DNA of 64,000 nucleotides from Brachyspira pilosicoli (GTDB lineage Bacteria; Spirochaetota; Brachyspiria; Brachyspirales; Brachyspiraceae): NCBI RefSeq assembly GCF_036997485.1, contig NZ_JAWLPU010000003.1, positions 1 to 64,000 of the forward strand, read 5' to 3'. Shown piece by piece: positions 57,208 to 64,000 of this stretch (position 1 is its first letter; each line of letters starts with the position of its first letter). The notes under the pieces were generated by a model. It saw only the letters and a program-made list of their open reading frames with translations, ran no database searches and was not told where the DNA came from. The position numbers and the translations under genes were made by a program.

Positions 57208-58005
57208 TTAATCTATTCCTAATATTTCTACACCATTCTTTTTTATTAAAACAGTATGTTCGAAGTGAGCAGCAAAAGAGTAGTCGGCAGTAGATATAGT
57301 CCAGCCGTCATTTTCTATCACATATTTATCAGAGCCTTCGGTTATCATCAATTCTAATGCCAAAACCATATTCTCTTCTAATTTTACATCATTATTTGGG
57401 TGATAAAAATTAAATATATATGGAGCTTCATGATACTCGTATCCTACACCATGCCCTGTAAGAGATTTTATTATACTATATCCATATTCATTTACCTTTC
57501 TTTCAACCTCTCGGCCGTATGTACTTAAAAGTATATTCGGTCTTAATTTATATATAGCATATTCCAATGATTCTTTGCAGGCTTTAATTAATTTGTATGC
57601 TTTTTTGTTGCTTGAATTTAATTGATTTCCTTTAACAACCATAGTTTTAGCACAGTCTGCATAGTAGCCGTTATATTTAACTCCTATATCAATGCATATA
57701 ATGTCGCCTTGTACTAATATCTTTTTATTGGTTGGTCTGCCATGTGCTATTTCATTTCCTATAGATATGCTTGTAGAAAAACCATATTCCGGCACTTCCA
57801 AATTGGCAGGGTATGCTCCTTTGGATATAATAAACTTCTCAACATCTTTATCTATTTTTGAAGCTCTTGTTCCAGATAGGGAATATTTAAATGCTAAATC
57901 TATAGCCTCCTGTGCTATTTGAGCTGCTTTTCTAATATTTTCTATAGCTTTCTCATCTTTAATAGAAGGCTTCACAATATCTATTGTATTGCTTTTAATA
58001 AACAT
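57208..58005 (-). CDS. map: Methionine aminopeptidase, type I
   Basis: Map removes the initiator Met from new proteins. The 265-residue length is typical. Its five metal ligands are visible in order: two Asp (CIDIGVKYNGYYADCAKT), the His of LTGHGVGYEYHEAP, Glu in LALELMITEGS, and Glu in AAHFEHTVLI. It is second after a small membrane protein gene, 14 bp apart. There is no N-terminal zinc-finger extension. Confidence 0.95.
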   Translation of the reverse strand: MFIKSNTIDIVKPSIKDEKAIENIRKAAQIAQEAIDLAFKYSLSGTRASKIDKDVEKFIISKGAYPANLEVPEYGFSTSISIGNEIAHGRPTNKKILVQGDIICIDIGVKYNGYYADCAKTMVVKGNQLNSSNKKAYKLIKACKESLEYAIYKLRPNILLSTYGREVERKVNEYGYSIIKSLTGHGVGYEYHEAPYIFNFYHPNNDVKLEENMVLALELMITEGSDKYVIENDGWTISTADYSFAAHFEHTVLIKKNGVEILGID

Positions 58006-58019
58006 TATTTTTTGCCTTA

Positions 58020-58286
58020 CTATTTTAATGATTTAGGTGTGAATATTCTTAAGAGTATAACCAAAATAATAGCACCTAAAATTGCAGACGATAAGTTAAT
58101 GTTAATATAACTTACTATTTCAGTTAATCTTGGCAAATAATATGAGCCAAGCAAAGCTCCAATAGTAGCTATTATAAACATCATAACCCAACCGCCGAAT
58201 ACTTTTATATGCAAAACATTATAAAAAATTAAACTTATTACTACACCTATTAATATAAAAGCAGCCACTACTATCAAATATTCCAT
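58020..58286 (-). CDS. Small three-helix membrane protein
   Basis: The protein has 88 residues from the ATG at 58286 (GAGG 5 nt upstream; a GTG two codons earlier is less likely). It has three hydrophobic helices (about 2-22, 29-48 and 65-83) and a short basic tail. The GGWVMMFIIATIGALLGSY segment is suggestive of the GlsB/YeaQ/YmgE (transglycosylase-associated) family, but the match is loose. It precedes map by 14 bp, in the same unit. Confidence 0.7.
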   Translation of the reverse strand: MEYLIVVAAFILIGVVISLIFYNVLHIKVFGGWVMMFIIATIGALLGSYYLPRLTEIVSYININLSSAILGAIILVILLRIFTPKSLK

Positions 58287-58319
58287 TTTCACCTCTATCG
58301 CTTATTTTGATTATTAATA

Positions 58320-60824
58320 TCAGTTTGAAGAAAGTCCTATAAAGAAAGATTTTAAATCACTTTCTTCATTTTGTACTGGTATAAATATCATATGAGAGAT
58401 ATTTTCCCTATCCTTTTCATCAAATTTAATTTTTAATGATAATGATGAGAAAGGATCTGATACGTATAATGTTTTCTTAGATGATAAAATCTTTTTAAAT
58501 AAAGCTTCATTTTCATCTATTTCTAACTTATTTTTAGTATCTTCTGTAAGGTTTTTAGAATCTGATATTTTGTATATACCATTCTCATCTTTAGTAAGCA
58601 TCGCAGAATGCAATATATTAAGTCCGGATTTTTCTTTTATCCAATCAAGCATTTCATCTAAATTTTTGTTTATAAACTTCTCGCCTTTAATTGCTTTAAG
58701 AATATTTTTCCAATTAGAAGTCATATTATCTTTTACTTTCTCTTCAGCGTCTTTATAATCTTCCGGCATAGGCGGTCTTTTTTCTTCAGGGTCATATAAT
58801 TCGCTGTCTATTAAGTCTTCTGTATCAAATACATCGTCTTCACTTGCTTTTTTTATTATTTCTCCGCTATCATAGTCTTGGGATTTATTAAATTCATTTT
58901 TATCATCATCAAGCAGAAAATCTTTATTAAGAGCAAGATTAAAAGAATCTAAAGAAGAGAAATAATCATCTTCTTTTTTACTAATTTCATCATCAATTAT
59001 AGAGCCATGACTTATCAAAATATCCTCCTCATTATCAGAAATAATATCATCTATACCTCTTAAAATATTTTTTTCATCATATTCCTCATTATTTTCTTCT
59101 AATACATTATCTAATGTAGGTACATAATCTAATTCTTTATCTTCTTCAGATATATTATTTATATTATTATCTAAATTGTTTATATTTGGTATTAAATTAT
59201 CCTCTTCTTCTAAATCTTCATCAATATTATCTATCTTAATAGCTTCATCTTCAATATTGTCTTCTATGTTTTCTAAGTCTTCAATATTATCTATGTTTAA
59301 ATGTTCATTAGTATCATCAACATTATTAACATCATCAACTTTAATAGCTTCATCTTCAATATTGTCTTCTATGTTTTCTAAGCCTTCAATATTATCTATG
59401 TTTAAATGTTCATCAGTATCATCAACATTATTAACATCATCAACTTTAATAGCTTCATCTTCAATATTGTCTTCTATGTTTTCTAAGTCTTCAATATTAT
59501 CTATGTTCAAATGCTCATCAGTATCATCAACATCATTAACATCATCAACTTTAATAGCTTCATCTTCAATATTATCTTCTATGTTTTCTAAGTCTTCAAT
59601 ATTATCTATGTTTAAATGCTCATCAGTATCATCAACATCATTAATATCATCAACTTTAATAGCCTCATCATTTATATTATCTTCTATATCTTCTAAATCT
59701 TTTATATTCAATGAATCTTCTTTGTTAATATTGTTTTCTGCTTTATCTATTTCATCTAAATTAGGCAGCTCTAATTTGCTTTTTTTATCAATATGTTTTT
59801 TATTTTTTGATTCTATTCTATTTAAATATTCTATATCTTCATTTAATGTATCTAAGTCATAATTAAAATCATCAAGATTATTATCATCATCATTAAAATC
59901 GTTATATTGTTCATATTCTAAATTATTATCATCTAAATATATATTGTCATCTTCTATATCAGAGGCGTTTTGCATTTGTAATTTTTTTCTTTCATATAGG
60001 GTGCTTGCTACTAAGAAAATTAAAGAAGAACTAAGTATAATAAGTAAAATATATTTTAAATATTTTTGTATTATAGGGACATCTAACTCTAATATACCTA
60101 CATTAAAATTATATATATCTTTAACATTGCTGGAATGCAATATATATGAATAGGCACCTATATTTATTACTCCTGGATTATTCATATATTGATATAATGC
60201 ATCTCTAGAAATGCTATTAATGTTTATAGAAGGGTTATAATATACTACACCATTAGGTATAAGCAAAAAGTTTAAATTATATGAAGTGTTTTCAAAAATC
60301 TTTTTAAATACACTTGCTACAATATATCCAACTTCTAAACCTTTTTCATTTTTTATAGGTTTTATAAAATAAACTCCATCAAAATCTTGGTCGAAGAAAG
60401 CCTTTTTATTATTTACTTTCAATGCATTTAAATTAATGCTTTTTCTATTGTCGGGAGAAGAGAATACAGCCTGACCATCAGAAAAATAAAGTCCCACAGT
60501 ATCAAAAGCATAATTACCGCTTCTAAAAATAGATATAATTCTATTTTTTTCATCTTCATTCATTCCATTTAATACCACATTTTGAAGAAGTGAAGGGAAA
60601 TTGTAACTTTCTATTATTTTATCTAATCTATTATCATAATCATTTATAAGGCTTAATATATTATTTTGACATATAAGAGATGTTCTATCAAGTTTTTTTG
60701 TATCTATGTCAAAAGCATCTTTTTTTAATCCAAATACAAAAGTAATAAATAAAGCAATGATTATAGCATTAAGCAAAATAGCTATATATACAAAAATAGA
60801 AATATTATTATGTCTATCAAACAT
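58320..60824 (-). CDS. Membrane sensor-like protein with acidic 35-residue repeats
   Basis: The 834-residue protein has a first transmembrane helix (about 9-33), an extracytoplasmic sensor-type domain (about 35-250, Cache-like in layout, with GLYFSDGQAVFSS), and a second helix (about 256-276). A long acidic cytoplasmic part follows, including four nearly identical 35-residue repeats (DVNDVDDTDEHLNIDNIEDL type). The C-terminal 150 residues (about 685-834) form a globular, GAF-like domain. No kinase, GGDEF or methyl-accepting signature is visible. It follows the 668-residue gene by 15 bp and likely works with it. An opposite-strand Ser-rich frame (59176-59862) is only its shadow. Confidence 0.8.
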   Translation of the reverse strand: MFDRHNNISIFVYIAILLNAIIIALFITFVFGLKKDAFDIDTKKLDRTSLICQNNILSLINDYDNRLDKIIESYNFPSLLQNVVLNGMNEDEKNRIISIFRSGNYAFDTVGLYFSDGQAVFSSPDNRKSINLNALKVNNKKAFFDQDFDGVYFIKPIKNEKGLEVGYIVASVFKKIFENTSYNLNFLLIPNGVVYYNPSININSISRDALYQYMNNPGVINIGAYSYILHSSNVKDIYNFNVGILELDVPIIQKYLKYILLIILSSSLIFLVASTLYERKKLQMQNASDIEDDNIYLDDNNLEYEQYNDFNDDDNNLDDFNYDLDTLNEDIEYLNRIESKNKKHIDKKSKLELPNLDEIDKAENNINKEDSLNIKDLEDIEDNINDEAIKVDDINDVDDTDEHLNIDNIEDLENIEDNIEDEAIKVDDVNDVDDTDEHLNIDNIEDLENIEDNIEDEAIKVDDVNNVDDTDEHLNIDNIEGLENIEDNIEDEAIKVDDVNNVDDTNEHLNIDNIEDLENIEDNIEDEAIKIDNIDEDLEEEDNLIPNINNLDNNINNISEEDKELDYVPTLDNVLEENNEEYDEKNILRGIDDIISDNEEDILISHGSIIDDEISKKEDDYFSSLDSFNLALNKDFLLDDDKNEFNKSQDYDSGEIIKKASEDDVFDTEDLIDSELYDPEEKRPPMPEDYKDAEEKVKDNMTSNWKNILKAIKGEKFINKNLDEMLDWIKEKSGLNILHSAMLTKDENGIYKISDSKNLTEDTKNKLEIDENEALFKKILSSKKTLYVSDPFSSLSLKIKFDEKDRENISHMIFIPVQNEESDLKSFFIGLSSN
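59240..59700 (-). repeat. 105-bp in-frame tandem repeats in the 834-residue gene
   Basis: The anchor TCAATATTATCTATG (plus strand) recurs at 59281, 59386, 59491 and 59596, an exact 105-bp period. Units differ by a few changes, and partial, decayed units lie on both sides. Confidence 0.95.
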
Positions 60825-60839
60825 AAAAAACCACCTATA

Positions 60840-62846
60840 TTATTTTTTAGTTATACTTTTTTTAGCATCTTCTTCTGCTTTGCTTATTATTGAAGATAGC
60901 ATCTTATCAAAAGCAGCAAATACATCTTCTGTTTTTTTAGTATCTATATTATTTTTTATTTTTTCTTTAGTATTATTTTCTATGCTATATGAATTATATA
61001 TTTCCATGTTAACGTTATTGTTTTCTTCTATTGCTATTTCTTCTTCTATTGCTTCTTTTGCCTCTTCTATTTTTTCTAATTCTTCTACTTCTCTTATTTC
61101 TTCTATTTCTTCTTTTGGATTAAAAACGTTTTCACTGCTGTATTTGTCTTCATACGATAATGATAAATCACTTTTAATAATTTTTCTATCTCTTATATCT
61201 TCATCAATATTGTTAAAATAATCATTATTAGAATATTCATCATTTAAAGAATAATATTCATTTCTATTGTATTCATCATTTTCGGTTTCTTGATATTCTT
61301 CTGTGTTTTCAATTTCTTTATTTAAATTAGTTATTTCCTCATTATTATATAAATTAATATCATCTTTTTCAATGCTTTCTATTTTGTATCCATCATCATA
61401 CTCATAATCTGTTTTATGAATTTCTTCCGCCTCATTATATTCTAATATATTATTTTCTTCTAATGGCTTATCTTCAACTTCTATAAATTCTCTCAAATCT
61501 GCATTTTTGTTGTTTTCTAATTCTCTATCAACTTCATTTTCTATATAGCTTAATGAATAAATATTATTTAGATTCTCTTCATTTTCTGCGCTGTTATCTT
61601 TTATTTCTTTTTTTATATTGTCATTTATTTCATTATAATCGTTGTTATTATTTATATCTTCCTTTTTATTAGGGTCATAACTATTAAATTTTATCATATT
61701 TACAATATTTGATATATCTTTTGTAATACTAAATTTATCTTCTTTATTATTTTCAAAATATTCTTCTGGTATTTTATAATGTAATTTTTCTATTATAGGC
61801 GGCATATCATCTATTGTTGTAGATTTAGGTATATCTGCCTTTACTATGCTTTCATCTATAAATAATTCATTTTCAGCTTTCACACTTTCTAAAAAATCTC
61901 TATTACTTTTAATTTGCATTAGGTATTTAAAGAAATTAATTATCCCTGTTAATATTAATTGGAATAACAATATAAGTAAAGCTGTAACGGCTAATACTAT
62001 CAATTCAAAATAATTAGGGTACTCTTTTCCTATCATAGATACAGATAATGAATCATTAACTATGAAACTCGGCTGTTTTTTATAGTAAGCAAATCTATTA
62101 ATAACGCTTGATACTTTTTCTATAGATTTTTCTCCCACAGATTCTCTTACATTATAAACTAAATCTCTGGAATCACTTATGTAAAGCCTTTTGTCTGCCA
62201 CCTGATAATACATCGCTATATCAGAAACATAAGAGTAATCATTTCTTGTAGTAACGATAATTTCACCATTTTTATTTTTGATATATTCCATTATATAGAA
62301 AGCATTTTCATTTTCAGCATTTAATACTAAAGAGCCTTTATTCTTTACCTCTTTTAATAGATTATCTTGCAATTCTATAGGCCATGATTTGTGATTTGCC
62401 GAATATAAATTCAGCCTCATTTTACCGTCCATAGAAAAAACAGTCATACTTCTTAAATAAGGGTTTTCTAAAGTCATTTTATAATAATCATTTTTATATT
62501 TCTCTAATTCTGCTTTAGAATAATTTTTGTATGGGTTGTAATCTTTTAATATATCAGCAGTTTGATACATACTATATCCTACATAATCGGATATAGATTG
62601 TGTTATTAAGTTTACTTGATATTCTGAAACAGTATTTCTTTTTATTTTTAAGTTTGTAGCAAATTTATCCATCATTTCCATCATCATATCTAAATAATCA
62701 TTAATCAATACAGATACTTTGCTATTTTGAGGCAATACTGTATTACTTGCTACTCTTGCAAACATAGCCACTATAAAAATCATTAAGAATGATATCATCA
62801 GACTAAGAAATGTTTTAATAATTTTTTGCTTTTTGTCATTATTCAT
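60840..62846 (-). CDS. Membrane sensor-like protein with long acidic cytoplasmic tail
   Basis: The 668-residue protein has the same outline as its neighbour: a first transmembrane helix (about 13-33), an extracytoplasmic domain (about 35-278; AFYIMEYIKNKNGEIIVTTRNDYSYVS is Cache-like), a second helix (about 281-303), and a very acidic, Asn/Glu-rich tail of about 360 residues. The tail has no strict repeats and ends in a short Ala/Lys-rich segment. No enzymatic output domain is visible. The gene is first in a two-gene unit. Function unknown; a scaffold or chemosensor-like role is speculative. Confidence 0.78.
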   Translation of the reverse strand: MNNDKKQKIIKTFLSLMISFLMIFIVAMFARVASNTVLPQNSKVSVLINDYLDMMMEMMDKFATNLKIKRNTVSEYQVNLITQSISDYVGYSMYQTADILKDYNPYKNYSKAELEKYKNDYYKMTLENPYLRSMTVFSMDGKMRLNLYSANHKSWPIELQDNLLKEVKNKGSLVLNAENENAFYIMEYIKNKNGEIIVTTRNDYSYVSDIAMYYQVADKRLYISDSRDLVYNVRESVGEKSIEKVSSVINRFAYYKKQPSFIVNDSLSVSMIGKEYPNYFELIVLAVTALLILLFQLILTGIINFFKYLMQIKSNRDFLESVKAENELFIDESIVKADIPKSTTIDDMPPIIEKLHYKIPEEYFENNKEDKFSITKDISNIVNMIKFNSYDPNKKEDINNNNDYNEINDNIKKEIKDNSAENEENLNNIYSLSYIENEVDRELENNKNADLREFIEVEDKPLEENNILEYNEAEEIHKTDYEYDDGYKIESIEKDDINLYNNEEITNLNKEIENTEEYQETENDEYNRNEYYSLNDEYSNNDYFNNIDEDIRDRKIIKSDLSLSYEDKYSSENVFNPKEEIEEIREVEELEKIEEAKEAIEEEIAIEENNNVNMEIYNSYSIENNTKEKIKNNIDTKKTEDVFAAFDKMLSSIISKAEEDAKKSITKK

Positions 62847-63146
62847 AACTCTATACCCTTATCAACTATAGCTATATCTTTTTTATTATTATATTTTATC
62901 GGCTAAAGAGTATTTTACTTGAAAAATTTATTTAAAAAGGCAAGATAGGTTGTTTTATGTGTTTTTGTTATTGATTTTTACTTTTAATATAAAACTAAAA
63001 TATTATTAAAATGTTTAGAAAATATATGCTTAGCTAAACAAAAAAATCTATATATTCTACTTGATTAAATTAGTATATTGTGATAAAATGTAATTTCTAT
63101 AAAGTGTATTTAATTAAATTAATATAAATTTTTAGGAGAAAAATCA
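62847..63146. other. Divergent gap with the rplS promoter
   Basis: A 300-bp gap. TTGATT (63061-63066), a 17-nt spacer and TAAAAT (63084-63089) form a promoter for rplS, and AGGAG precedes its ATG. The rest is AT-rich with nothing I can name. No ribosomal-leader structure is obvious. Confidence 0.55.
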
Positions 63147-63584
63147 ATGGAGCAACAGATTAGATTAGTAGAAGCAAAGCATAAAAAAGAAGCTATTTTG
63201 CCTTTTGAAATAGGTGATACCGTAAAAGTATGGGTAAAAATTATAGAAGGTGATAGAGAAAGATTACAAGCATTTGAAGGTGTTGTTATTTCAATGCGCG
63301 GTAAAGGCATTAATAAAAGTTTTATAGTTAGAAAAATATCTTATGGTGTTGGTGTTGAGAGGATATTTTTAGTAAACTCTCCTAGAATAGATCATATTGA
63401 TATTATAAGAAAAGCTAAAGTAAGAAGAGCTAAACTTTACTATTTAAGAGATAAAGTTGGTAAAAAAGCTCGCTTAGTTGAAAGACTTGGCGTTAAAATA
63501 CCTAAACATTCCGATTTAATAAAGTCTGAAGAACCTTCTAAAGAGGAATCTGTAGAAGAAACAACAACAGAAAATAATCAATAA
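63147..63584 (+). CDS. rplS: Ribosomal protein bL19
   Basis: Large-subunit protein L19, at the subunit interface. Residues 1-118 match the family in full ([47 protein letters not shown]). Unlike the usual 115-residue form it has a C-terminal acidic tail of about 25 residues rich in Glu/Thr/Ser. In many bacteria rplS follows rpsP-rimM-trmD; here its upstream neighbour is a divergent sensor-like gene and it has its own promoter. Confidence 0.97.
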   Translation: MEQQIRLVEAKHKKEAILPFEIGDTVKVWVKIIEGDRERLQAFEGVVISMRGKGINKSFIVRKISYGVGVERIFLVNSPRIDHIDIIRKAKVRRAKLYYLRDKVGKKARLVERLGVKIPKHSDLIKSEEPSKEESVEETTTENNQ

Positions 63585-63624
63585 TTTAAAAAATAAATTT
63601 TATATTATTTAAGGAGAAATCTTT

Positions 63625-64000
63625 ATGGGCTATAAAATTGTTGCTAAAGAACAATGGTCAGATAAGGTTTTTATGATGAAAGTTGTAGCTCCAGATATAG
63701 CTAAACATCGTAAAGCAGGTAATTTTATTATTTTTAGATTAGATGAGTTAGGGGAGAGAGTACCTCTTACTATAGCTGATGCTGACCCTGAAGCGGGAAC
63801 AATTACTATAGTAACTCAAAGTATTGGTTATTCTACAGCTAAATTGATGGAGCTTAAAGTTGGCGATGAAATAATGGACGTTATAGGACCATTGGGACAG
63901 CCTACTCATATTGAAAAGAAAGATGGTATTATACTTGGTGTTGGAGGCGGTGTTGGTATAGCTCCTTTACATCCTATAGTACAGGCTCATCATAATGCTG
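63625..64000 (+). CDS. NfnA-like ferredoxin:NADP reductase alpha subunit, 5' part
   Basis: 125 complete codons run to the window edge without a stop, so the gene is cut there. The product starts MGYKIVAKEQWSDKVFMM, has the FAD-binding VPLTIAD segment and the QSIGYSTAKL segment, and the NAD-site glycine stretch LGVGGGVGIAPLHPI near residue 110. These are marks of the FAD/NAD-binding subunit found in NfnA, sulfide dehydrogenase SudB and PyrK. NfnAB bifurcates electrons between NADH, NADPH and ferredoxin. Which member this is depends on the missing C-terminus. AAGGAG is 8 nt before the ATG. Confidence 0.88.
   Translation, partial: MGYKIVAKEQWSDKVFMMKVVAPDIAKHRKAGNFIIFRLDELGERVPLTIADADPEAGTITIVTQSIGYSTAKLMELKVGDEIMDVIGPLGQPTHIEKKDGIILGVGGGVGIAPLHPIVQAHHNA

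Noticed and set aside
59176-59862. 228-codon Ser-rich frame on the plus strand
   Set aside because: It is the antisense of the acidic 105-bp repeats (Asp/Glu codons read as Ser/Phe), not a gene.

Overview
The window is AT-rich spirochaete chromosome and most likely comes from a Brachyspira species. This is inferred from very low GC, a FliL-FliM-FliY flagellar motor unit, a spirochaete-type SPASM protein, a family of signal-peptide barrel proteins, and an anaerobic fermentative gene set (AdhE, leucine dehydrogenase, formate-THF ligase, an NfnA-like subunit). I could not run a search, so the species is open. Genes are short-spaced and lie on both strands. I see no rRNA, tRNA, CRISPR array, prophage or transposase.

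Layout. 1-4.6 kb: the 3' part of a gene built of 45-bp coding repeats, pyrR, then fliL-fliM-fliY. 5-9.2 kb (minus): a membrane-anchored protein with four HU-like modules and a LysM-like domain, the NAD(P)HX repair enzyme Nnr, a small membrane protein, and thioredoxin. 9.5-17.2 kb: leucine dehydrogenase, glyQ, adhE, eno, bacteriohemerythrin. 17.5-21.2 kb: prfA followed by a zinc-ribbon protein, a pseudo-radical-SAM SPASM protein and a membrane protein. 21.2-33.4 kb: sugar nucleotidyltransferase, DJ-1, coaBC, an ABC exporter pair, an M16 peptidase, deoB, two lipoproteins, a HAD phosphatase and a YjbQ protein. 33.5-38.1 kb: a 29-residue ribosomal-type protein (too short for most gene finders), then NuoE-, NuoF- and NuoG-like genes and a GlpD-like flavoprotein. 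38.3-44.6 kb: a PepSY-like periplasmic protein, fhs, recJ with a large insertion, a MATE transporter. 45-52 kb: a HEXXH protease/propeller/barrel protein, then a minus-strand run of a lipoprotein and four barrel proteins. 52.2-58.3 kb: HIRAN-holA, a second PepSY-like protein, YbaK, an EamA transporter, an MBL hydrolase, map. 58.3-62.8 kb: two membrane sensor-like proteins with very acidic cytoplasmic tails. 63.1-64 kb: rplS and the start of an NfnA-like gene.

The main points for a second look are these. (1) The NuoEFG-like cluster keeps every Fe-S ligand motif, but its NuoF member has lost the FMN and NADH signatures; it is followed by a GlpD-like flavoprotein whose conserved flavin-domain motif has also changed. 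(2) RecJ carries, between its DHH motif and its next catalytic motif, an insertion that reads as a partly degenerate DnaQ/DEDDh exonuclease fold. (3) A modular hairpin repeat family occupies every convergent gene gap longer than about 100 bp (seven of seven), no divergent gap, and one tandem gap. (4) The four-module HU-TM-LysM protein. (5) Two signal-peptide protein genes whose -10 boxes lie only 6-7 nt before the ATG, suggesting leaderless mRNAs.

Promoters that could be read are of the ordinary housekeeping type (TTGAnn, 16-17 nt, TATAAT-like), including that of the flagellar unit. Rho-independent terminators follow fliY, adhE, eno, trxA and both PepSY-like genes.
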